Source: Tenacibaculum caenipelagi
Lineage (GTDB): Bacteria > Bacteroidota > Bacteroidia > Flavobacteriales > Flavobacteriaceae
Assembly: GCF_004363005.1 (NCBI RefSeq)
Contig: NZ_SNYH01000001.1
Coordinates: forward strand, 1-64,000
Length of the DNA stretch: 64,000 bases
Direction of reading: 5' to 3'
The position numbers and the translations under genes were made by a program. The notes beneath the pieces were generated by a model. The model was not told the origin of the DNA. It did no database searches and worked only from the letters and a program-made list of their open reading frames with translations. Shown here piece by piece: positions 42,083-49,205 of this stretch (position 1 is the stretch's first letter; the number at the start of each line of letters is the position of its first letter).

Positions 42083-42908
42083 CAGGCAACTCTAATCTGC
42101 TACCCCACTCAGTCCATGAACCATCATATACACTATAATTTGTATATCCTGATACTTCAGCTCCTAAAGCTAAAATACAAGCGGTAATTCCTGATCCGCA
42201 CGAAAAAGTCATGTGTTCTTTTTCAGGGTTTATTACAGAAAATAACTGTTGAAGTTCTGTTACTGATTTCATTTTTCCTTCAGACTGTAATATCCCATAA
42301 GGCAAACTCTTTGAATTCGGAATATGACCACTCCTAAGATCTTCTCTAGGTTCAGATTCTGTTGCATCAAATCGTCCTTTAGAACGTGCATCTAAAATCA
42401 ATTCTTTATTATTTGAAGCTTCCAAAACTTGTTTGGTCACTCGCAACAAATTTTCTTGATACTCTGCCTTAAAATCACCTCGTTTGATTTTACTTTCTTC
42501 TTGAGGTTCCACTTCATATCCGGCTTCTTTCCATGCAGGCAATCCTCCATTTAAAACAGCAATATTCTTAAATCCATAAAGATGGAACAACCACCATACT
42601 CTTGGAGAAGAATATACACCTAAATCATCATATACTATAATACAACTATCGTTACTCACTCCTAGCTTCTGAGCTTGCTCTTCGAAATGCTTTAGAGACG
42701 GAATTGTATTCGGATAAGTTCCATTAACATCTAAAAAAACATTCTTTAAATCGAAGAAAATAGCATTTTTGATTTGCTGCTTTTCTTCTTCTGTGCCGTT
42801 TGTTGCTCCTACTTTAGGAATGGTTGCATCTAAAATGATTAGATTTTTCGCTTCTAAATTCTCCTGCAACCAATCAACCGAAACAATAGGTGTATTTATG
42901 TTAAGCAT
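42072..42908 (-). CDS. Sulfurtransferase (two rhodanese domains, 3-mercaptopyruvate type)
   Basis: A 278-residue tandem-rhodanese enzyme. The N-terminal domain (about 5-130) is inactive; the C-terminal domain (about 155-275) has the catalytic cysteine C237 in SCGSGITA. The CGSG(I/V)T loop is characteristic of 3-mercaptopyruvate sulfurtransferases rather than thiosulfate sulfurtransferases. It overlaps the genes on both sides (8 and 11 bp), so it is locked into this operon. Sulfur transfer suggests that the operon's product or substrate contains a thiol. Confidence 0.9.
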   Translation of the reverse strand: MLNINTPIVSVDWLQENLEAKNLIILDATIPKVGATNGTEEEKQQIKNAIFFDLKNVFLDVNGTYPNTIPSLKHFEEQAQKLGVSNDSCIIVYDDLGVYSSPRVWWLFHLYGFKNIAVLNGGLPAWKEAGYEVEPQEESKIKRGDFKAEYQENLLRVTKQVLEASNNKELILDARSKGRFDATESEPREDLRSGHIPNSKSLPYGILQSEGKMKSVTELQQLFSVINPEKEHMTFSCGSGITACILALGAEVSGYTNYSVYDGSWTEWGSRLELPVEK

Positions 42909-43932
42909 TGTCTACTTTACGTTTTAAATCGGTCATTCTTCTGAATGCCGCATTTTTTTCTAACACTTTACTTTCTAAAAAGTCAATTACCTTTTCTTGA
43001 ATCTTAACTTTTGATACTTTATTGATATAAACGATTCCTCCTGGGCTCATTACATTTACTTCTACCAATTTACCTCCAATTACATCAATACCTACAAAGT
43101 ATAATCCATCTTTGACCAATTTTGGACCTATCTTTTCACAAAGCAATTTTTCAGCTTTGGTCAATTTATGTTTCTCTACTCTACCTCCTGCTGTAATATT
43201 TGAACGGTGATCCTTATCTCCCGGAATACGCCTCATAGCCCCAATAGGCAAGCCATTTAATATTAAAATACGTACATCACCTTTATCAGCACCTTCTATA
43301 TAATCTTGCAGAATAACATAATCGGAAGATCCATCACTTTTATTAATATAAAAATCTAATAACGAGTTAATATTCCCCATCGCTGACTTTTCTATTAAAA
43401 TTACTCCTGAACCTCCATAACCATTCAAAGGTTTTAATATCATTTTATCTGACTCAGATTCTTCAATAATATTAATCAAATAATCTTTGTTCTTAGAAAC
43501 GTGAGTTACTGGAATTATTTCATTATTTGGATCTTCAAAAACAGCCGTATACAATTTGTTATTTGCCTCACGCATTCCCTGTACAGAATTGATAACAAAC
43601 ACATCATCTTTAACCGAATCTAAAAAGTTTAGCATCAACGGATCTAGAGGCGGGTTTGCTCTCATAAAAATAGCATCAAATCCTGCTAAAGGAAGCATTT
43701 CTTCTCTAGTCGTTGCCTTTTTATAGTACGATTTTATGCTTACAGGCACTTTATCCATTCGTTCTATAATTGTACAAAAAGCATTTGTTACACTATTACG
43801 AATAGTTAAGTTAGATGGTGTACATATTGCAACTCCATGTCCTCTTTTAGCACACTCATGTATCAACGTTAACGTTGAATCTTTCTCAGGATTTATTTCT
43901 TCCCAAGGATACATTAAAAAGCAAATATTCAT
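42901..43932 (-). CDS. Glutathione-synthetase-like ATP-grasp ligase
   Basis: A 343-residue ATP-grasp enzyme resembling prokaryotic glutathione synthetase. Segments include MNICFLMYPWEEINPEKDSTLTLIHE at the N-terminus, DAIFMRANPPLD, the ATP-binding KMILKPLNGYGGSGVILI (about 160-180), DVRILILNGLPIGAMRRIPG, and LVEVNVMSPGGIVYINKV near the end. True glutathione synthesis would also need gamma-glutamylcysteine synthetase, which is absent here. It is the first gene of the four-gene overlapping operon. The product could be glutathione or another gamma-glutamyl/thiol peptide. Confidence 0.85.
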   Translation of the reverse strand: MNICFLMYPWEEINPEKDSTLTLIHECAKRGHGVAICTPSNLTIRNSVTNAFCTIIERMDKVPVSIKSYYKKATTREEMLPLAGFDAIFMRANPPLDPLMLNFLDSVKDDVFVINSVQGMREANNKLYTAVFEDPNNEIIPVTHVSKNKDYLINIIEESESDKMILKPLNGYGGSGVILIEKSAMGNINSLLDFYINKSDGSSDYVILQDYIEGADKGDVRILILNGLPIGAMRRIPGDKDHRSNITAGGRVEKHKLTKAEKLLCEKIGPKLVKDGLYFVGIDVIGGKLVEVNVMSPGGIVYINKVSKVKIQEKVIDFLESKVLEKNAAFRRMTDLKRKVDNA

Positions 43933-43973
43933 TTGGTTTAATTAATTTAAATCTTCTTTTAAAAATTAAAGCT

Positions 43974-44008
43974 AAAAAAACACCCATGATACATACACAT
44001 CGGTGTTT
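43974..44008 (-). terminator. Terminator of the symporter gene
   Basis: Arms AAACACC / GGTGTTT around a 17-base loop, with a run of T after the stem on the minus strand, about 30 bp after the stop at 44040. Confidence 0.6.
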
Positions 44009-44039
44009 ATAAAGATACTATTTTATCTGATATTCTATA

Positions 44040-45365
44040 TTATATAACCTCTTTGAGATGGTCATCCCAATTTTTCGGTTTAGGTTTTCTTAATTTTCCA
44101 ACAGATTTTGCTACTAGAGTTGACACCGTTGCATCACCTGTTACATTAATTACTGTTCTACACATATCTAAAGGTCTATCAACAGCAAAAATTAAAGCTA
44201 ATCCTATCGCTAATTTATCAGCTGGAAATCCTACAGATTCTAATACAATTACCAACATTACCATTCCTGCTCCTGGTACAGCTGCTGACCCAATAGATGC
44301 TAATAAAGCAGTAAGTATAATCGTTAACTGATCTCCAAAAGTTAAATCAAAACTCAATGCTTGTGCAATGAACACTGCAGCAACAGCTTGATATAAGCTG
44401 GTTCCATCCATATTAATAGTAGCTCCTACTGGTAACACAAAACTCGACACTTCTTTATCAACTCCTACATGCTCTTCTACACGTTCCATTGTAACAGGTA
44501 AAGTTGCAGCACTTGAACTTGTTGAGAAAGCTAATAATTGTGCAGGACTAATTTGTTGTAAAAACCAAAATGGATTTTTCTTCGTAAAAACACTTATTAG
44601 AATCATGTAAAATACAACTAGTATTAATAAACCACCTACAACAGTAAACGCATATTTTAATAAAGCTAATAACAAATCTGGGTCATTTGATGAGACTACT
44701 ACATTAGCTAATAATGCAAATACCGCATATGGCGCTGTCAACATAATTAAATCTACCATCTTTAATACTACCTCATTTAGTGAGTCAAAGAATTTTTTTA
44801 ATGGTTTTGCTTTCTTTTCTCCTACCAACAACATTGAAATTCCTAAGAAAATAGTAAAGAATATTACTTGCAACATAGCTTTATTATTACTCATGGCTTG
44901 CATAGCATTGTCTGGTACCATATCAACCATAAACTGCAAAGGTCCGCTCGCTTTTTGTTTACTTGCTTCAGCTATTTTAGCTTGAACGCCTCCACTATTT
45001 GCATATGTTTCTGTTAGTTTCGCAATCGTTTCTTCTGAAATTCCATTACCTGGTTGAACTATGTTTACTAATAGCAACCCTACTGTAATTGCTATAACTG
45101 TAGTACCTACATAAATTGTTATGGTACGTAATCCTATATTTTTAAACTTAGAAATGTCTTTTAAATCTGATATCCCTTTTACTAATGAGGCTATAATTAA
45201 TGGTACTGCTATTAGTTTTAATAATTTTACAAAAATTGTTCCCAAAGGCTTTATCCAGTCAGCTACAAATGATGCTCCTCCATCAACAGAGGTCATTCCT
45301 AAACCAAATAAAATCCCCAAAATCATTCCTATTAAAATTTGCCAGTGTAGTGCAAGTTTCTTCAT
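44040..45365 (-). CDS. Dicarboxylate/amino acid:cation symporter (DAACS family)
   Basis: A 441-residue inner-membrane transporter of the GltP/GltPh fold with eight helices and two re-entrant hairpins. The serine-rich hairpin is LAFSTSSSAATLPVTMERVEEHVGVDKEVSSFVLPVGATINMDGTSLYQ, and the substrate-site region includes DRPLDMCRTVINVTGDATVS. It imports glutamate, aspartate or C4-dicarboxylates with Na+ or H+. The exact substrate and coupling ion are not decidable. It is monocistronic with its own terminator. Confidence 0.93.
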   Translation of the reverse strand: MKKLALHWQILIGMILGILFGLGMTSVDGGASFVADWIKPLGTIFVKLLKLIAVPLIIASLVKGISDLKDISKFKNIGLRTITIYVGTTVIAITVGLLLVNIVQPGNGISEETIAKLTETYANSGGVQAKIAEASKQKASGPLQFMVDMVPDNAMQAMSNNKAMLQVIFFTIFLGISMLLVGEKKAKPLKKFFDSLNEVVLKMVDLIMLTAPYAVFALLANVVVSSNDPDLLLALLKYAFTVVGGLLILVVFYMILISVFTKKNPFWFLQQISPAQLLAFSTSSSAATLPVTMERVEEHVGVDKEVSSFVLPVGATINMDGTSLYQAVAAVFIAQALSFDLTFGDQLTIILTALLASIGSAAVPGAGMVMLVIVLESVGFPADKLAIGLALIFAVDRPLDMCRTVINVTGDATVSTLVAKSVGKLRKPKPKNWDDHLKEVI

Positions 45366-45486
45366 GTAATCTGTTCGTTTTTAAAAGGGTGTAAGGTAAA
45401 AAGAAATATTTAAAAAAAAGTGACCTTCATTTTGTAATTTGTGTCTAATTATCTAAACTTGAATACTAATCTTATCACAACAAAAA

Positions 45487-46131
45487 ATGGCAGGAATTTT
45501 AGATTTATTAAATAGCGATTTAGGTAAAACAATTGTTTCTGGTGTAGCTGAATCAACAGGACAAGATACCAACAAGACAAGTAGCGTATTAACCATGGCA
45601 CTACCTGTTTTAATGAAAGCAATGCAACGTAACACTTCTACTCGAGAAGGAGCTGAAGGATTAATAGGCGCCTTAAATAAACACGACGGAGGCATCTTAG
45701 ATAATTTAGGAGATTTGTTTACTGGTGGTGTAAATACCGATATTTTACAAGATGGTAGTAAAATATTAGGGCACGTATTAGGTAACAAACAACAAGGAGT
45801 TGAACAAATTATTGGACAAAAATCTGGTATTAGTGCTAGTGCAGTAGCAGATATTCTAAAAACTGCTGCCCCTATTTTAATGGGAATATTAGGTAAACAA
45901 TCTCGTCAAGAAAATGTGAGCACCTCTGATGATTTAGGAGGACTTATAGGTGGTTTACTTGGAGGAAACTCTGCTCAAAAAGAACAAAGCTTCTTAGAAC
46001 AAATTTTGGATGCTGATGGAGATGGTAGTATTGTTGATGATGTAGCAGGTATGGTTTTAGGAAATGCTGACAAACAAAAATCTGGTGGACTATTAGGCGG
46101 GCTCTTAGGTGGTGTATTTGGGAAAAAATAA
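45487..46131 (+). CDS. DUF937 domain-containing protein with an EF-hand-like loop
   Basis: A 214-residue protein with no signal sequence. It begins MAGILDLLNSDLGKTIVSGVAESTGQ, typical of DUF937 (about 1-130). The C-terminal part carries a calcium-loop-like motif from D175 (LDADGDGSIVDDVAGM), then a glycine-rich tail (GGLLGGLLGGVFGKK). Function is unknown; related proteins such as YidB-like proteins in other bacteria are also uncharacterised. A terminator follows 22 bp after the stop. Confidence 0.85.
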   Translation: MAGILDLLNSDLGKTIVSGVAESTGQDTNKTSSVLTMALPVLMKAMQRNTSTREGAEGLIGALNKHDGGILDNLGDLFTGGVNTDILQDGSKILGHVLGNKQQGVEQIIGQKSGISASAVADILKTAAPILMGILGKQSRQENVSTSDDLGGLIGGLLGGNSAQKEQSFLEQILDADGDGSIVDDVAGMVLGNADKQKSGGLLGGLLGGVFGKK

Positions 46132-46153
46132 CAGCATATTTTTATTAATAATG

Positions 46154-46182
46154 AAAGGGCTAACATTTGTTTGCCCTTTTTC
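46154..46182 (+). terminator. Terminator of the DUF937 gene
   Basis: Arms AAAGGGC / GCCCTTT around a 12-base loop, followed by a T-rich stretch. The loop contains the -33 TTG of the next promoter. Confidence 0.7.
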
Positions 46183-46197
46183 TTTTAATTACTTTTG
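46167..46197 (+). promoter_or_regulatory. Promoter of the DUF6787 gene
   Basis: TTG (46167-46169), 20-bp spacer, then TACTTTTG (46190-46197), an exact TAnnTTTG. The predicted transcript starts near 46204, which rules out an ATG at 46195 and supports the start at 46216. Confidence 0.55.
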
Positions 46198-46215
46198 CAC
46201 CGATTATTAGAATTC

Positions 46216-46524
46216 ATGGAAAAATTAAAACAACGTTGGGGAATAGACAACAACTGGTCTTTAGTAGCAATTTTTATCGTTTTTGCTATTAATGGTTCTT
46301 TTGCTGCATGGATTGCTAAACCAATTACTAGTTTATTGGGGCTATCTCCCGACACTATGTCTCCATGGATATACTATCCTTTAAGAATCTTATTAATTTT
46401 CCCTATATATCAGTCTACCTTACCTTTGGTTGGTTGGTTATTTGGTCAGTTCAAATTTTTTTGGGCTTTTGAAAAGAAATTTTTAAGTCGTTTGGGATTA
46501 GGTTTTTTATTCAAAAGAAACTAG
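46216..46524 (+). CDS. DUF6787 family small membrane protein
   Basis: From MEKLKQRWGID, 102 residues. Two hydrophobic segments are visible (about 13-38 and 53-80), separated by a loop containing LGLSPDTMSPWIYYPLR, and a basic C-terminus (FEKKFLSRLGLGFLFKRN). The sequence matches a small flavobacterial family (DUF6787) of unknown function. The start was chosen from the promoter position. Confidence 0.75.
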   Translation: MEKLKQRWGIDNNWSLVAIFIVFAINGSFAAWIAKPITSLLGLSPDTMSPWIYYPLRILLIFPIYQSTLPLVGWLFGQFKFFWAFEKKFLSRLGLGFLFKRN

Positions 46525-46679
46525 CCTCATCCAATTTAGCACTAACAATCAGTATTTTACCTTATGTTTTTCTTTAAGAAAAGCAGTATTTTCGTGTACA
46601 GATGAGATTTTTTCATCTTAATCTCATTCATTACTTCCCTCATTTTAAATAGAACTACGATTAACTAAATCTTTTTTAT

Positions 46680-47642
46680 ATGAAATCTTTACAAAAAAGA
46701 ATTCTGTTTTCTACAGTAATTGTATGCTGTACACTATTCTTACAATCTTGTAAAACAGATAAGAAACAAACTCAAATCAACACCACACTAACAGAAGAAA
46801 AAGTAGAAAAAGAAAACGTAATTGAAATAATTACAGAAAACATGGACTTTCAAATGCCGGATACCATCCCTTCTGGATGGAATACTTTTCGATACTTTAA
46901 TAAATCTCCACAAACTCATTTCTTTCTCATAGATAAGTACCCTGAAGGGAAAAACTCAGAAGATGCTAAAAAATTTGTTGCTCCTGTATTTGACAATGCA
47001 ATGAAGCTTATAAATGAAGGAAAAACCAAAGAAGGATTTGCTGAATTTTCTAACTTACCCGAATGGTTTAGTAAAGTAGTTTTTTTAGGAGGTAGTGGAT
47101 TACTTTCACCTGAAAAAACTGGAGAAACCACTTTACATTTGAAACCTGGAAACTACATGTTAGAATGCTACGTTAAAATGAGTAATGGTATATTCCATAC
47201 TTCTATGGGAATGGTTAAAGATGTTGTTGTTTCTGATAAAAATTCTGAAAACTCTAAACCTAAAGTTGATGTTAACATCACTATTTCAAGTACAGACGGT
47301 ATTGTTTTTAAAGATTCTATTTTTGCTGGAAAGCGTACATTTTCTGTTCTTTTTAAAGATCAAATCACATATGAAACATTTGTAGGCCACGATATTAACC
47401 TTGTTAAACTACAGCACAATACAAATCTTAAAAACCTAGAAAACTGGATGAATTGGGCTGACCCAAAAGGATTGATCGAACCTGCTCCTTCAGATGTTAC
47501 TTTTTTAGGCGGAGTGAATGACATGCCAACAGGAAGTACTGGATATTTTACAGCTAAACTAGAAAAAGGAACCTATGCTCTAATTTCAGAAGTCCCTAAC
47601 CCGTCTGCCAAAAACTTATTTAAAATTTTTAAGGTGAATTAA
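46680..47642 (+). CDS. Lipoprotein with cupredoxin-like domain
   Basis: A 320-residue lipoprotein (lipobox LQSC, C24). Residues about 45-190 resemble a cupredoxin (plastocyanin-like) fold, with candidate type 1 copper ligands H80 (PQTHFFLI), C163, H173 and M176 or M178 in PGNYMLECYVKMSNGIFHTSMGM. The Cys-His spacing is longer than in plastocyanin or azurin, so copper binding is uncertain. The second half (about 198-320) looks like a related beta-sandwich without the ligands. A role in electron transfer or copper handling at the cell surface is a guess. Confidence 0.6.
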   Translation: MKSLQKRILFSTVIVCCTLFLQSCKTDKKQTQINTTLTEEKVEKENVIEIITENMDFQMPDTIPSGWNTFRYFNKSPQTHFFLIDKYPEGKNSEDAKKFVAPVFDNAMKLINEGKTKEGFAEFSNLPEWFSKVVFLGGSGLLSPEKTGETTLHLKPGNYMLECYVKMSNGIFHTSMGMVKDVVVSDKNSENSKPKVDVNITISSTDGIVFKDSIFAGKRTFSVLFKDQITYETFVGHDINLVKLQHNTNLKNLENWMNWADPKGLIEPAPSDVTFLGGVNDMPTGSTGYFTAKLEKGTYALISEVPNPSAKNLFKIFKVN

Positions 47643-47652
47643 AATAATAAAC

Positions 47653-48519
47653 TTAGTTTTCTTTTTTAACAATTTCATTGATATTAATTGGAATTGGTAA
47701 ATCTACCCCTTCGTGTAAAAAACGTTTATGTACAGTTTCTTTTAAGGCACACTTTGTTTTAAACTCCTGAAAAGGTTCATTTAACCACACATATGCTCGC
47801 ATATGAATATGATCTGGATGAATATCAATAACACGTACATCTACTTGATGGATATCTGCCATTACTTGTTCTGGAGTTCGATAATCTATTACAGTAGGCA
47901 GTTTTACTGCTTCTTCTTGAATTATTTTTCTTGCCAAATCAATATCAGCTTTAATACCTAGTTTAAAATTATTAAAACTTAAAATATGCGAATCTTCTAT
48001 GGTATGATTTAAAATAGAATCGGTACTAATTACTGAATTTGGAATAATTAACCGTTTGTTCTCAAAATTATTAATTACTGTATGACGTAATGTAATATCT
48101 TCAACAATTCCTACGCGTGTTTCATCTAGTTTGATATAGTCTCCTACACGAAACGGACGAAAAATAACAATAAATGCCCCGGCTATTAAATTAGAGAGTG
48201 CTGCTTGTGCTGCAAAACCAATAATAGCTGCTAAAATACCAGCTCCAGAGAAAATTAAAGTTGCCTTACTTCTAAAAGCAGGCACTGTCATGATAATATA
48301 TACAACACTTAAAAGACCAATGATAAAAGTTACAGAATTGCGTAAAAACTGAATACTTGTTCTACCAAAGCGATCTTCCTTTTTATGTTTAATTAACTGC
48401 CAAATAATAGCTCGTACTACCCTTGAAACTCCCCAAGCGATGAGAGTTACAAGTAAGATATACCCTATTATTCCGAAAAAGGAATTTAAATTGAATTTGT
48501 ATGTTAATAATTCTTTCAT
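47653..48519 (-). CDS. Small-conductance mechanosensitive channel (MscS family)
   Basis: A 288-residue MscS protein with three N-terminal helices (about 14-36, 54-80 and 88-115). The third is the pore-lining helix, rich in Gly/Ala (FSGAGILAAIIGFAAQAALSNLIAGAFIVIFRPFRVGDYI). The beta domain follows (about 125-185, GIVEDITLRHTVINNFENKRLIIPNSVI), then the alpha/beta cytoplasmic cage. It protects against hypo-osmotic shock, plausible for a marine organism. The start is adjacent to the stop of the racemase-like gene. Confidence 0.92.
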   Translation of the reverse strand: MKELLTYKFNLNSFFGIIGYILLVTLIAWGVSRVVRAIIWQLIKHKKEDRFGRTSIQFLRNSVTFIIGLLSVVYIIMTVPAFRSKATLIFSGAGILAAIIGFAAQAALSNLIAGAFIVIFRPFRVGDYIKLDETRVGIVEDITLRHTVINNFENKRLIIPNSVISTDSILNHTIEDSHILSFNNFKLGIKADIDLARKIIQEEAVKLPTVIDYRTPEQVMADIHQVDVRVIDIHPDHIHMRAYVWLNEPFQEFKTKCALKETVHKRFLHEGVDLPIPININEIVKKEN

Positions 48520-49205
48520 TATAAAGAAAGATTAAATGCTTTTGTTGCATGAATTGTGGTCGTATCAAAAACAGGAATCTCTACATCGTTTTGTTTAATT
48601 AATAAGGGGATTTCAGTACATCCTAATATAACTCCTTCCGCACCTTCAGTACATGCTTTTTCTATAATAGCAAGATACTTTTCTTTAGTTTTTTCACTAA
48701 GAATACCTTTTGCTAATTCAGCATAAATAATATGATGAATTACATTTCTATCTTCTTGATTGGGTATAATCGCATCTATACCAAAGCTTTTTAACACATC
48801 TGTATAAAAAGTCTTTTCCATGGTATACTTGGTTCCTAATAATAGAACTTTTTTCAATTGCTTTTCTACAATTGCTTCTGCTGTTGCTTCTGCAATATGA
48901 ATTGCTGGTATCGTAACTTCATTCCTTACTGCTTCAATACATAGATGCATTGTATTTGCACAAATTACAATACAACTCGCACCTGCCTTTTCTAAACTTG
49001 CAGCTGCATTGGCCATAATAGTATCTAAAACATCCCATTTGCCAGCTACTTGTAATGCTGATATTTCACCAAAATCAACAGAATTCACCAATACTTTTGC
49101 TGTATGTTCTCCTCCATACTTCTGCTGTGCTAAATCATTTAGCACTTGATAATATGTAATTGTTGATTGAGGTGTTATCCCTCCTATAAGCCCTATTATT
49201 CTCAT
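48519..49205 (-). CDS. Aspartate/glutamate racemase family protein
   Basis: A 228-residue PLP-independent racemase-fold enzyme with the two catalytic cysteines C82 (VICANTMH) and C196 (ILGCTEIPLL). The sequence is closer to aspartate racemases and the YgeA group than to MurI. Substrate is not determined. It is directly adjacent to parC upstream and mscS downstream, with only 0-1 bp between, so it is probably read in the same transcript. Confidence 0.9.
   Translation of the reverse strand: MRIIGLIGGITPQSTITYYQVLNDLAQQKYGGEHTAKVLVNSVDFGEISALQVAGKWDVLDTIMANAAASLEKAGASCIVICANTMHLCIEAVRNEVTIPAIHIAEATAEAIVEKQLKKVLLLGTKYTMEKTFYTDVLKSFGIDAIIPNQEDRNVIHHIIYAELAKGILSEKTKEKYLAIIEKACTEGAEGVILGCTEIPLLIKQNDVEIPVFDTTTIHATKAFNLSL

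Noticed and set aside
42901..43932. Definite glutathione synthetase (gshB)
   Set aside because: Sequence is glutathione-synthetase-like, but the operon partners and lack of gshA nearby make the substrate uncertain, so no symbol was given.
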